From Micromonospora pallida (lineage in GTDB: Bacteria > Actinomycetota > Actinomycetes > Mycobacteriales > Micromonosporaceae): a stretch of DNA of 64,000 nucleotides. This document shows positions 33,301 through 40,936 of the stretch, one piece after another. Where the stretch lies: NCBI RefSeq assembly GCF_900090325.1, contig NZ_FMHW01000002.1:2852001-2916000 (forward strand). Direction: 5' to 3'. Both the position numbers and the translations under genes were made by a program. The notes beneath the pieces are model-generated. The model was not told the DNA's origin. It saw nothing but the letters and a program-made list of their open reading frames with translations, and ran no database searches. Position 1 is the stretch's first letter; each line of letters begins with the position of its first letter.

Positions 33301-36300
33301 CCGGTAGCCGAGGGAGAAGCCGCTGACCGCCGTGCCGTCCTGGGACACCGCGGTGGCGGCCTGCCCGACCGGCGGGGCCTGCTCCAGCCGGACCCAGGTG
33401 GCGACCGTGAAGGCCTGGTCGGTGTGGACGGCGGGGCCGGTGGTGGCGGCGTGGCCGTCGCCGCTCAGGTGCAGCGCGCCACCGACCGCGCCGCCGTCGG
33501 GCAGGCCGTCGCCGTCCCCGTCACCGGTGAACGCGGCGTCGCCGTGCAACGCGACCATCTCGCCGCCGGCCGCCTCGTTCCGGCCGGTCGTGCCGGACAG
33601 CTCGTCGAGCTTCCAGTGGCCGGCGCGCACGTCGTCGGTGCCGACCGCGGCCCGCACCTCCTCGGCGGTCACCACCCGGTCGTAGACCCGCACCTCGTCG
33701 AGCAGACCCGGCCAGTGGTCCACGCCGGGACTGCCGTTCCACATCGTGCGGCCGATCTGGATCCGGCCGGCGGCGTTGAAGTCGGGCACCGTCCGGGCGG
33801 CGGTGCCGGCGAGCACCCCGTCGACGTACAGCCGCAGGACCCGCTGGCCGGCGTCGTAGACCCCCGCCAGGTGCGTCCACGCCCCGGTCCGCGCCGGCTG
33901 CGCCGAGGTCGCCAGGTCGGTGCCCTGGTAGCTGGCGTCCGATCTCGGCATCCCGAACGCCCAGTGGCCGCCGTTCTCCGGCCGGTACCAGAGCACGAAG
34001 CCGGCGAAGTTGGTGCCGCTCTGGCTCACCGCGGCCCGCGCGGCGCCGGCGCTGTCCAGCCTGACCCACGCCGAGACGGAGAAGCTGGCGTCGGTGCGGA
34101 CCGCGTTCTCCGGCGTCACGTACGTGGTCGCGCCGTCGAACCGGGCCGCCTGGCCGACCGCGCCGGGCGCGTACGTCACGCCGCCCACCACCACGCCGTC
34201 GCGGTCACCGAGGAACGCGGTGTCCTCGGCGTTGCCGTCCAGGGACCACTGGGCCAGCGGCCCGCTGCCGGCCCGGACGTAGAAGTGATGCTGCTGGGTG
34301 GGGCTGGGGTGCCCGGCCCGGTCGACGCTGCGTACGAACAGGTCCCGGGGGCCGTCCCCGGGCGGGACGAGGTCCAGGGTGGCCGTGCCGCCCAGCGCGT
34401 TGGCGGCGACCTTGTTGGTGGGTGGGTCCGTCCACCCCCACAGGTAGTGGTCGACGTCGTTGACGCCGTTGTCGTTGACGCCGCCGGACTCGAGGACGAA
34501 CCGGCCCGGCACGTTCACCCCGCCGTGCCAGCGGTTGTCCGCCGGGTACAGCACGGCCCGCACCACGGGTTTCACCGTCGGCGCGTTCCGGTCGATGACG
34601 AACCGGGTGCCGTGTGCCCAGTCGCCGCCGTGCCCGACGGTGTCCTCCGCCTTCACCGCCCACTCGACGGCCTTGCCGTGCCGGCCGTCGGTGCCGACGG
34701 TGTACGAGTGCACCTCGCCGGAGTTCCGGAAGGCGCTCCGCGACTGGTACACGGTGCCGCCGACGTTCACGTTCCACAGCGACTGCATCTGGTCGCCGTC
34801 CTGGTCGACCAGCTTGGCCATCAGCCGCACGTTGTCGTCGCCGACGTACCGCACGCCGCCGCACCACTGGCAGGGCGCCGCCAGCGGCGGGTCGGTCCCC
34901 AGGTTGGTCGGCACGTCCGGCACCCGGTTGAAGTTGACCGTGAGCTTGGCGTTGTTGTCGTACTTGCGCCACGCCAACTGGTCGTTCTCGTCGGCGGCCC
35001 GGACCTGGAAGGTGGTGGTGCCGCCCCGGTTGACCAGCCCGGCCACCCCGATGCCGACCTCCTTGTATCCCGCGCAGCCGGTGTACACGGCGGGTGCGGT
35101 GAAGTCGACCGCCGTGCCGGTCTGGCCGGGCTGGTTGTTCCAGGTGGTACCGGAGTTGATCGCGGCAGGGGCCAGGTACACCCGGTGGGTACGGGTGCCG
35201 CAGCTCGGGCTGAGCACGGCGGTGAGCCGCAGGTCGGCCGAGACCACCAGCCGACCGGCGAGGAAGCTGGTGTCGAAGTGCCAGTAGGTGCGGGCGACGC
35301 CGATGCCGTTGCAGGTGCCGTCCTCGTAGCACCGGCCGACCTGCGCCCACGGCGGGCTTCCGCTGCTGTTCCAGTACGCCGTCCCCGGGTTGCCGGAGAG
35401 CACCGACGTCCAGGACTGCTTGTCGGCGGTGTGCCAGAGCGGGTCGATGGTGACCGGGTACCGGGTGGCCCGGTCGGCCAGCAACGACCGGTCCGGCCGC
35501 AGCACCAGCGCGCCCCGCTCGACCGCGACGCCCACCGTGGCCTCGCGGCGGGGTGCGCCGGCGTCCCACATCTGGGACACCGGGGCGGCGAGGCGCACGG
35601 TTCCCCCGCCGTCCCGGGCCTCCAGGCCACCGGCCCGGGTCGTCCGCACGGTCACCCCCGTGGTCCGCAGACCCAGCCGTACGGTCCGCAGCTTCGGATT
35701 CGCCGCCGCCGTCCGGTCCCGGACCACCAGGTACTGGGCGTACCCGTCGGCCTCGGCGCGCAGTTGCAGGTCGACGCCGGGCAGGACCTCGGGGTACGTC
35801 GCGGTGTCCCCGGCCAGCGTCGGCGTCGGCAGCGCTCCGGGCCAGGACAGCTCGATCCGGCGCTTGGGGTCGCCGTACCGGACCATCTGCCCGCCCTTGC
35901 CACCGCCGGAGAACGACAGCGGCACGGTCGCCGCCTTCGGGCCGACCCTGCCGTCCGGGCGGCGCACCAGCGTCGTGTCGACGGTGGCCCAGCGGCCGTC
36001 CGGCAGCTTCGCCCGGACCGGCCGGGCGGTCACCTCGGCGGTCATCGTGCCGTCCGGCTCGGCGTAGACCGCCCGGGTCGGGCTGCGTAGTTCCACCGCC
36101 TCCACCCGGCTACGCTGCGCGCGCGCCAGCCGCAGTGCCGTGCCCTGGTCCGGAGCCTCCGCCACCCGTACGGGACCGGCCGCGCCCGCCGGGCCGGGCC
36201 GCTGCCCGCCCACCATGCCGGGCGTCACCGCCATCAGCACCACCGCTGCCACGGCTGACACCATCCGCCACGCCCGGCCTGCCCGGCCCCCCGTGGTCCG

Positions 36301-36306
36301 CCCCAT
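30307..36306 (-). CDS. Secreted DNRLRE / six-LamG-domain surface protein
   Basis: The 1999-aa protein starts with a signal peptide (RMVSAVAAVVLMAVTPGMVG). It is followed by the N-terminal region of actinomycete wall proteins (VRLAAPVSQMWDAGA, RYPVTIDPLWHTA) and a DNRLRE-type domain (ARTYWHFDTSFLAGRLVVSA). The rest is six concanavalin-like LamG domains, each with FSVSAWVRL-, WTHLAGVYD-, LRLYVDGVLAG- and VDEVRVYDR-type strands. They span about 30,330-34,270. LamG folds bind carbohydrates or calcium. The ATG lies just before a TM-like hydrophobic core; a longer upstream in-frame extension lacks a ribosome site. The gene is co-directional with RHS (14-bp gap), a pairing that suggests a joint cell-surface function. 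Repeat units differ enough that they are old duplications. Confidence 0.9.
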   Translation of the reverse strand: MGRTTGGRAGRAWRMVSAVAAVVLMAVTPGMVGGQRPGPAGAAGPVRVAEAPDQGTALRLARAQRSRVEAVELRSPTRAVYAEPDGTMTAEVTARPVRAKLPDGRWATVDTTLVRRPDGRVGPKAATVPLSFSGGGKGGQMVRYGDPKRRIELSWPGALPTPTLAGDTATYPEVLPGVDLQLRAEADGYAQYLVVRDRTAAANPKLRTVRLGLRTTGVTVRTTRAGGLEARDGGGTVRLAAPVSQMWDAGAPRREATVGVAVERGALVLRPDRSLLADRATRYPVTIDPLWHTADKQSWTSVLSGNPGTAYWNSSGSPPWAQVGRCYEDGTCNGIGVARTYWHFDTSFLAGRLVVSADLRLTAVLSPSCGTRTHRVYLAPAAINSGTTWNNQPGQTGTAVDFTAPAVYTGCAGYKEVGIGVAGLVNRGGTTTFQVRAADENDQLAWRKYDNNAKLTVNFNRVPDVPTNLGTDPPLAAPCQWCGGVRYVGDDNVRLMAKLVDQDGDQMQSLWNVNVGGTVYQSRSAFRNSGEVHSYTVGTDGRHGKAVEWAVKAEDTVGHGGDWAHGTRFVIDRNAPTVKPVVRAVLYPADNRWHGGVNVPGRFVLESGGVNDNGVNDVDHYLWGWTDPPTNKVAANALGGTATLDLVPPGDGPRDLFVRSVDRAGHPSPTQQHHFYVRAGSGPLAQWSLDGNAEDTAFLGDRDGVVVGGVTYAPGAVGQAARFDGATTYVTPENAVRTDASFSVSAWVRLDSAGAARAAVSQSGTNFAGFVLWYRPENGGHWAFGMPRSDASYQGTDLATSAQPARTGAWTHLAGVYDAGQRVLRLYVDGVLAGTAARTVPDFNAAGRIQIGRTMWNGSPGVDHWPGLLDEVRVYDRVVTAEEVRAAVGTDDVRAGHWKLDELSGTTGRNEAAGGEMVALHGDAAFTGDGDGDGLPDGGAVGGALHLSGDGHAATTGPAVHTDQAFTVATWVRLEQAPPVGQAATAVSQDGTAVSGFSLGYRSLASGGVWEFRTPSADAPDGQRPTDPLVQSAGQTGTPTHLAAVYDPDPDPAVTTDPPVIRLYVDGVLVGSANRTGGFDATGALTLGRGRDGTPGAYWTGWVDEVRAYSRALSTTEIQAVVSRDDVALGEWRLDGNADPVTGGPAGVLTGTPAWTGGQSDAPDPTDLALRLSGDDHVGLPHTVDVRQSFSVAAWAKLDQVGGTATVVSQDGNQVSAVQLQAIPAGRWSFSMPSADAGGGVVDRVDGTAVQAGVWTHLVGVYDAPARQLSLYVNGVRAGTKAHHQTWDHAAGGMQIGAGLGNGTRLNRFVGAVDDVAVYGRTLFAEEIRAMAGRDLTLAHNWRLDEGSGSQAADAVGRHTANAAGGVTRVPGRLGNAVRLDGTDGRLATGGVDIRADADFTVAAWVHLDSTCPIGADQTECKLVAVSLDGATGGASKFRLGHWRDRDQHVEGVWVFEMPEPDGRITKAAVPVRPSDFDTWVHLAGVYERTTGKLWLYVNGTRKGDGTLSQSWTTTGGLQIGRGRDATGAAGQYFPGMVDDVRLYSGGLDDGRIGNLYHSYPVQCGTIADPKPCALPTAGAGRWRFDENSGTTVADSSGRALTATMSGGADWTGGRISAAGRFDGATGHARTAGPVLDTTGSYSISAWVYAATDSITANRVILAQSGTQASPFYLYQEAGGRWAAATSSGDSATPTLVTALSTERVWPGQWTHLGLVHDAGVGQLRLYVNGRLSAAQTGVTAWAASGPLTVALGRWGGSDDLHFSGGVDDVRAFGTALRDGEMSQVYADTAPTMLGNWTFDDQTVRDSSWRANPTAATGTVSYVDGAVGKALALADSAAATSERPVVVPLSTSFTVSAWVRLTYEPAVQTVVAQDGTRMSGFALQYRPELDTWAFGAWSQDADAAEFTHARSRAPAVLGEWTHLTGVYDHAAGQLRLYVNGELAGSRDGVTLWPATGGLSIGRGTLRGAPAQYLTGEIDEVRVDLGIVPDSQIAQRAVRA

Positions 36307-36627
36307 GTCGCGTCCTCTCCTGCCGGGCCGAAGCCGGACACCCGTCGGCTCGGCTCTACTTCTCTCGCCCTCGCGGTCGGATCGAACGGTTCCGTCCACG
36401 TCGAACCGGTGGCCTCCGCCGTCCCGGCATCCGGCGGCCGGGGCCCCCGACGGCACGACTGCTGTCGATGCCTCACGGAACCTAGGCCGTCCCGCCGCCG
36501 CCCCGCACGAGCCGGCCTCGATCGTGTCCGAAACCGTGCGGAACGGGTCCGGATTCCTGTCGTCACCGGGCTCCGGTCGCCCGGTCGACTCCACGGCATC
36601 GACGGTGGCCTGTCGTAGACTGGCGGC
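36307..36627. other. 321-bp divergent intergenic region
   Basis: This region lies between the LamG/RHS operon and the rightward membrane-anchored gene. No gene is supported. The right end carries a leaderless-type -10 (36616-36621). I see no clear leftward promoter. Confidence 0.5.
36616..36621 (+). promoter_or_regulatory. Leaderless-type -10 element
   Basis: TAGACT ends 6 bp before the ATG at 36628 and no Shine-Dalgarno sequence is present. This supports a leaderless transcript and this start codon. Confidence 0.45.
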
Positions 36628-37752
36628 ATGGACCGGTCTGACCAGCCTGAACAGCCGTCCGAACAGTCCTCCGCCTTCCCGTCCGGACAGCCGGGACAGT
36701 CACCCGAGCCGTCGTCCGCGGCTTCGTCCGGGCCGCCGTCCAAGCAGCCGGGGCAGTCGCCAGAGCCGTCGCCCGGGCCGAGAGCCTGGGCCGTGCTGGC
36801 CGACGAACGTCTGCCCGGGTTCCGCCGGCTGCCGCCGAAGCAGCGTGCCGTCTACGCGACCGTCGCCGCCGTCGTCGTGGTGGTCGGCGTGCTGCTCGCC
36901 TACTACACCAACCTGCTCCTGGACCGGTCGACGGCCGCCGACCGGGCGCGCTCGGACAAGCAGGCCGAGCAGGCGGTCGACCGCGAGCAACCCGCGTTCG
37001 TGTCCACCGTCACCCCCCTCGACGACCAGTACCTGCCCGACGCCGTCGCCGTGCTGCTCGACCGGCCGCTGACCGAGGACGAGCAGGCCACCCTGACCGC
37101 CATGAGGGGCGAGGCGCCGCAGGTGTGGGCGTTCCTGGAACCGCTGGGCGGCCGGATCGTCGAGCACGCGTCCTATGTAGCGCCGTTCGAGGACGGCAAC
37201 GAACGTCGCGGCGATGCCCAGACGTTCGACCTGAACCTGAACAGCGACCGCGCCGCCGGACTCACCATCAACAGCATGACCGCGGTGAAGGACTCGTGCC
37301 GTCCACCAACCGCGCAGACCGTCGTCAACATCCCCCCGGCCGGCGCCGAGTCCCGGCAGGGCCTGCTGTGGGACCTGACCGGTGGGCCGACGGACCGGCC
37401 GCGCGGCCCGTACGTCCTGGACGAGGGCGAGTCGCAGGGCCAGTTGTACTTCCGCCGCAACGTCGTCGAACTGGGCAACGGTCAGTCGAACATGGCCTTC
37501 CGGATCCAGCCCGAGGTGTCCACCCACACCTGCGACTGGCACATCGTCGCCTCGTACACCGACACGACCGGCTCGCACGAGCAACGCATCCCGAGCGGCA
37601 CCGACACGTTCACCACCGAGGCGATTCCACGGCAGCCCGTCCAGTACTTCGAGCGTATTCCCGGCACCGGGTGGGCCTGCCTCGGTGAGGTGGACCAGCA
37701 GCGTTGCCCGGCCACCGGTTCCCTGATCCGCAATCCACCGCAGGGCGACTAG
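36628..37752 (+). CDS. Membrane-anchored protein of unknown function
   Basis: This 374-aa protein is of no family I recognise. Residues 1-52 are a Pro/Ser/Gln/Glu-rich cytoplasmic head with the duplicated octapeptide PGQSPEPS. A single TM follows at about 72-95 (VYATVAAVVVVVGVLLAYYT). The outer part begins with a coiled, charged stretch (DRARSDKQAEQAVDREQ) and then a mixed domain with four cysteines (SCRPP, HTCDW, WACLG, QRCPA) that could form two disulfides. Segments such as GLLWDLTGGPTDRPRGPYVLDEGE look like beta-rich loops. The start is backed by a leaderless -10, and a terminator hairpin follows. No link to neighbouring genes is evident. Confidence 0.75.
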   Translation: MDRSDQPEQPSEQSSAFPSGQPGQSPEPSSAASSGPPSKQPGQSPEPSPGPRAWAVLADERLPGFRRLPPKQRAVYATVAAVVVVVGVLLAYYTNLLLDRSTAADRARSDKQAEQAVDREQPAFVSTVTPLDDQYLPDAVAVLLDRPLTEDEQATLTAMRGEAPQVWAFLEPLGGRIVEHASYVAPFEDGNERRGDAQTFDLNLNSDRAAGLTINSMTAVKDSCRPPTAQTVVNIPPAGAESRQGLLWDLTGGPTDRPRGPYVLDEGESQGQLYFRRNVVELGNGQSNMAFRIQPEVSTHTCDWHIVASYTDTTGSHEQRIPSGTDTFTTEAIPRQPVQYFERIPGTGWACLGEVDQQRCPATGSLIRNPPQGD

Positions 37753-37759
37753 GTCGACC

Positions 37760-37801
37760 GATCGGATCGGTGGGCGGCTCCGCCCGGTAGACCGATCGAT
37801 C
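37760..37801 (+). terminator. Hairpin after the membrane-anchored gene
   Basis: An imperfect stem pairs GATC(G)GATCGGT / GGGCG (37760-37776) with CGCCC / ACCGATCGATC (37781-37801), with small bulges. It begins within 10 bp of the stop codon. Confidence 0.55.
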
Positions 37802-37831
37802 TTGTGCAATATCAAAGTTCGTGGATATCAT
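37802..37831 (+). promoter_or_regulatory. Candidate promoter of the mau-like cassette
   Basis: TTGTGC (37802-37807) and TATCAT (37826-37831), spaced 18 bp, lie in a locally AT-rich stretch 41 bp before the first ATG of the cassette. Confidence 0.45.
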
Positions 37832-37872
37832 GCCGGCGTCAGGAACATCGGACCCGGGCGGAGGTCGGTCGG

Positions 37873-38580
37873 ATGGCAACCGCAGGGGCACCGGTGACCC
37901 ATCGGTCGGTCGACGGCTCCCGTTTCCGGCTCGACGGGTCCCTCGATCTCAGCGCGCCGGTCACGTCCGTGGCCGACGTGACGATCAACGGCCGGCTGCA
38001 CGAGTTCACCGCCGGCTCGACCGGGCTCGCGGACGACGTGGTCCGGGCACTCGGCGTCGACCGGTTCGACGAGGAACTCACCTACCAGGGCGGTACGCTG
38101 CTGACCGCGCGGACCCGCCCCTACGACCCGCAGATCAAGCTGACCGAGGACCGGCTCGTGGCGGTCTGGCGCGGTCGCCGGCACTCCTTCTTCACCGAAC
38201 TGTACGGCGCGACGAGCGCCCATCTCCTCGGGGTGCTGCGGACCCTGCGCGTCGAGGAGCACGACGACGGCCTCGCGCTGCTTCCGACCTCTGTAGGCGG
38301 CGCGAAGTTCGCCGCACCGGCCACCGTGCTCAAGGAGGTTCCCGGGCTCGGTCTGCTGGAGATGGCCCCGCTCACCAGGGAGCGTGCGGAACGGTTGCCG
38401 TCCTGGCGGGGCCTGCGCACCCAGGCCGGCGAGCTCTACCGGGACGCCCTCTCCGACGGGAAGCCCTACTTCGTGCTGGCCACGGCGGACACCTGGCTCA
38501 GCCTGGTGCCGCTCGCCGACACCGACCTGGAGCAGGTGCCCACGCTGGTGGACCGGCTCCGGGTCCAGACGGTCCGGTAG
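37873..38580 (+). CDS. Unknown cytoplasmic protein heading the mau-like cassette
   Basis: The product is 235 aa with no signal peptide or TM. The start is the ATG about 8 nt after GGAGG; an in-frame codon 69 nt upstream would add a basic segment and is less likely. The sequence is mixed alpha/beta with no motif I recognise: FRLDGSLDLSAPVTSVADVTINGR looks like paired strands, and the C-terminus (FVLATADTWLSLVPLADTDL) is hydrophobic. The stop is 7 bp before mauE, so it is almost certainly co-transcribed with mauE, the thioredoxin-like gene and the Cys-rich wall protein. It might be a regulator or a cytoplasmic partner of that system, but nothing in the sequence settles this. Confidence 0.75.
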   Translation: MATAGAPVTHRSVDGSRFRLDGSLDLSAPVTSVADVTINGRLHEFTAGSTGLADDVVRALGVDRFDEELTYQGGTLLTARTRPYDPQIKLTEDRLVAVWRGRRHSFFTELYGATSAHLLGVLRTLRVEEHDDGLALLPTSVGGAKFAAPATVLKEVPGLGLLEMAPLTRERAERLPSWRGLRTQAGELYRDALSDGKPYFVLATADTWLSLVPLADTDLEQVPTLVDRLRVQTVR

Positions 38581-38587
38581 GTCGCCG

Positions 38588-39157
38588 ATGTCCGTACTGC
38601 TGGCCAGCGTGGCGACGTACACCGTGGTGTTCACCCTGCTGGTCGCCGTCGCCGAGCATTTGTCGCAGCCGGCCGCGCTCGGCCGGGCGTTGGCCGCGCA
38701 CCGGGTGCTCCCGGCGCCGGCCACGGTCGCCGTCCTCGTCGTCGCGGCCGAAGGGGTGCTCGCCGGCGCCGGGATCGTGGCGCTGCGCGGGGGTGGCGGC
38801 AGCGGCCTGCGCGTCGCCGTCCTGCTCGGCGGCACCGCGCTGTTCGGCCTGTACGCCGGCTACGGCCTGCACCTCCGGTCGACCGGCCGGGGTGGCCCGT
38901 GCGGGTGCTCCCGGCTGGAACTGCCGATGACCGGATGGGTGGTGGCGCGGGCCGCGATCCTGGCCGGCCTGGCACTGGTCGGCCTGTCCCGGTCCGGCGC
39001 GGTCGTCGGGTGGGGACAGGCCGACACCTCCCTCGCCGTCGTGCTGCTGGCCGCCGCCACGTTCACCACGCTGCTGTGGCACCTGCCGTCCGCGATGTAC
39101 CAACCCCGGGCGGTCAGCCGACCCACGGGCGTGACCGAAGGAGGCCGACTCGGATGA
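38588..39157 (+). CDS. mauE: MauE/DoxX-family redox-associated membrane protein
   Basis: The 189-aa protein has four to five TM segments (LLASVATYTVVFTLLVAV, ATVAVLVVAAEGVLAGAG, VAVLLGGTALFGLYAGYG, ARAAILAGLALVGL, LAVVLLAAATFTTLL). In the loop before TM4 is the paired-cysteine motif GPCGCSR, matching the C-G-C-F/S of MauE-type proteins. In methylotrophs MauE, with MauD, is needed to form the six disulfides of methylamine dehydrogenase light chain. Here its stop overlaps the thioredoxin-like gene (ATGA), and the cassette's export substrate is Cys-rich, so an analogous electron-shuttling role fits well. DoxX/MauE homologues also occur in other redox settings, so the exact partner is inferred from position. 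Confidence 0.85.
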   Translation: MSVLLASVATYTVVFTLLVAVAEHLSQPAALGRALAAHRVLPAPATVAVLVVAAEGVLAGAGIVALRGGGGSGLRVAVLLGGTALFGLYAGYGLHLRSTGRGGPCGCSRLELPMTGWVVARAAILAGLALVGLSRSGAVVGWGQADTSLAVVLLAAATFTTLLWHLPSAMYQPRAVSRPTGVTEGGRLG

Positions 39158-39708
39158 GCTTCCAGACCAGCGCGCTGATCCTGAGCTGGATCGCGATCCT
39201 CCTGCTGGCTCTCGTGGTGTCCGGCCTGGTACGCCAGGTGCACGCGCTGTCGAGCGGGATGGTCCAGCGGCCTCCCGAGGCGGTCGGCCTGCCGGCGGGC
39301 GCGACGGCGCCAGGGTTCGCCCGGCTGGCGCCGACGCCGCTGGCGGTTCCGCTGGTGCTGCTCTTCCTGGATCCCGACTGCGGGACCTGCGGCGAGGTGC
39401 TGGCCGAGGCGGCGGGGCGGGTCAGCCGTGGCGGCCCGGAGTTCCGGGCCCTCTACCGGGACAGCGCGTCGCCGCGGGCCGCCGGACTGCCGATCACGGT
39501 GCTCGACGGGCAGGCGGAGCTGTTCGAGCGGTACGACGTCCTCGCCACCCCGTTCGCCACCGTGGTCGACCCGGCCGGCCGGGTGCTCCGCGCCGAGCCG
39601 ATCGGATCCCGCGCGGCACTGCGCCGCCTGATCGACAGCCTGGACAGCCCACCACCCGGCGGCTCCGGACCGGCCGTCGCGACGAGCCATCACGGAGGCC
39701 GGGCATGA
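39154..39708 (+). CDS. MauD/TlpA-like membrane-anchored thioredoxin-fold protein
   Basis: The 184-aa protein has one N-terminal TM (ALILSWIAILLLALVVSGLV, 7-26) and an extracytoplasmic thioredoxin fold. The active-site sequence is DPDCGTCGEV (Cys-Gly-Thr-Cys), followed by the cis-Pro segment YDVLATPFATVVDPAGRV. It matches the MauD/TlpA group that carries out thiol-disulfide exchange outside the membrane. A Ser/Pro-rich tail follows. Both ends overlap neighbouring genes (ATGA with mauE; ATGA with the Cys-rich gene). This strongly implies that the three products work as one oxidative-folding unit. Confidence 0.87.
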   Translation: MSFQTSALILSWIAILLLALVVSGLVRQVHALSSGMVQRPPEAVGLPAGATAPGFARLAPTPLAVPLVLLFLDPDCGTCGEVLAEAAGRVSRGGPEFRALYRDSASPRAAGLPITVLDGQAELFERYDVLATPFATVVDPAGRVLRAEPIGSRAALRRLIDSLDSPPPGGSGPAVATSHHGGRA

Positions 39709-40640
39709 CCACTCTCGACGCCGTTCCCGCCCTGCGCGGGGTCGACCCGGGGACCGGAGCCGCGGTCCGGCGCCCGCCGGTGCGGACCGGCAGCCGCGCC
39801 CGGTCCGCCTGGACGCTGTCCCGACGCGCCGTGCTGCGGGCCGGCACCGCGGTGGGCATGGCCGCGCTCAGCGTCTTCCCGGCGGCCCGGCGGGCGTACG
39901 CCGACGGTTACACGATCTACGCTGGGTGCCCCAGCTACGCCAGCGACCACAACTGCTCGCCGGGCTGCGGCCCGAGCCCGATCTTCGCCGACTCCTGCAA
40001 CACCAGCGGGACCTACCTCGGGTTCCACAAGAACGACGGGGTCACCTGGATCCTGCGGCCGAACGAGTGCTACGCCGGGACGTACGACGGTTGGCTGTGG
40101 CGCTACCAGGGGGCGTGCGGCGCCTGCGCGTGCTCGGTCGAGCGCCGTTGCCACGACGGGTACCGCAAGACCAGTTCGGGCTGGGTGCGGTCGATCTGCC
40201 GGTGGAACACCGACTGCGGCTGTCTGACCTCGTACGCCTGGCCCACCGTCCGACGGGGTGCCACCGGGGCCAACGTCTACACCATCCAGCACCTGCTGAC
40301 CGCGCGCGGCCACACGACCACTGCCGACGGGATCTTCGGCAGCGACACCGAGACGAAGGTGAAGAGCTTCCAGACGACGGCCGGTCTCGCGGCCACCGGT
40401 GTCGTCGACGCCACCACCTGGCCGGCCCTCGTGATCACGGTCCGCTCCGGGGACAACAGCCACGCCGTCCGGGGTGCCCAGCGCCAACTGAACAAGCACG
40501 CCTACGGGCTGTCGGTCGACGGGGTCTTCGGCCCGGCGACCGACAGCGCGGTGCGGGACTTCCAGCGGCAGAACGGGCTCACCGCCGACGGCATCGTCGG
40601 GGCGAACACCTGGCGGACCCTGACCGGCGCTCCGACGTGA
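39705..40640 (+). CDS. Tat-exported 12-cysteine protein with two peptidoglycan-binding domains (MADH light-chain-like)
   Basis: The 311-aa protein has a long N-terminal region with a twin-arginine signal (LSRRAVLRAG, Arg40-Arg41; hydrophobic core to about 58). A domain of about 105 residues follows with exactly twelve cysteines at 75, 84, 88, 98, 122, 138, 141, 143, 149, 165, 171 and 173. Two PG_binding_1 repeats come next (about 185-243 and 248-306; GIFGSDTETKVKSFQ and GVFGPATDSAVRDFQ). Methylamine dehydrogenase light chain also has 12 cysteines, a long signal and a need for MauE/MauD; the AYRDCC...CPC and YQGACGACAC regions look alike. Several Trp (115, 130, 132, 160, 167) could be TTQ candidates, but the pair is not identifiable. 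No heavy-chain gene is nearby. Enzyme or structural wall protein: open. Confidence 0.85.
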   Translation: MTTLDAVPALRGVDPGTGAAVRRPPVRTGSRARSAWTLSRRAVLRAGTAVGMAALSVFPAARRAYADGYTIYAGCPSYASDHNCSPGCGPSPIFADSCNTSGTYLGFHKNDGVTWILRPNECYAGTYDGWLWRYQGACGACACSVERRCHDGYRKTSSGWVRSICRWNTDCGCLTSYAWPTVRRGATGANVYTIQHLLTARGHTTTADGIFGSDTETKVKSFQTTAGLAATGVVDATTWPALVITVRSGDNSHAVRGAQRQLNKHAYGLSVDGVFGPATDSAVRDFQRQNGLTADGIVGANTWRTLTGAPT

Positions 40641-40819
40641 CCGGTCAGCGACCGACGACGGTACGCCCCGGCCGGGCCGCCCGTCGCCGGGTGACCGATC
40701 CGCTCGTGCCCTTCCTGCTGCTCGCCGTCGGCGTCCTCGGCGCGGCCGGAGCCGGGCACGTGCTCACCTGGGCGGTGATCGGCGCGCTCACCGGCTACAC
40801 GCTCTCCGGCTCCGTTTGA
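40637..40819 (+). CDS. Small membrane protein, probably the N-terminal part of an interrupted gene
   Basis: The 60-aa product has a basic head (RPGRAARRR) and one or two hydrophobic segments (PLVPFLLLAVGVLGAAGAG; LTWAVIGALTGYTL). The GTG overlaps the preceding stop (GTGA). It ends at a TGA (40817-40819). The same frame then continues without any other stop for 194 codons to 41404, and the codons right after the TGA read like a continuation. I therefore suspect a single membrane-protein gene split by a nonsense codon, rather than a genuine 60-aa protein. Confidence 0.5.
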   Translation: MTGQRPTTVRPGRAARRRVTDPLVPFLLLAVGVLGAAGAGHVLTWAVIGALTGYTLSGSV

Positions 40820-40936
40820 ACGCACAACAGCGCGTACGCGCTGGCCTCGCCCGGGTGGCGGGATCGAGACCGACAGGGCGTCCTGCTCGCCCTGTTCAGC
40901 ACGGGACTGGTCGCCGGCGGTCTGCTCAGCGGACTG

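Noticed and set aside
30520..36090. Long open frame opposite the LamG gene
   Set aside because: Antisense shadow of a high-GC gene; the LamG frame has six complete domains and a signal peptide, the antisense frame has none.
39705..40640. Calling the 12-Cys protein a genuine methylamine dehydrogenase light chain
   Set aside because: The cysteine count and MauE/MauD context fit, but cysteine spacing differs, TTQ tryptophans are not assignable, peptidoglycan-binding domains are fused and no heavy chain is present; kept only as a hypothesis.
40817..40842. Selenocysteine insertion site at the in-frame TGA
   Set aside because: The downstream hairpin is only 5 bp and no selenoprotein machinery is visible; a nonsense mutation or error is simpler.
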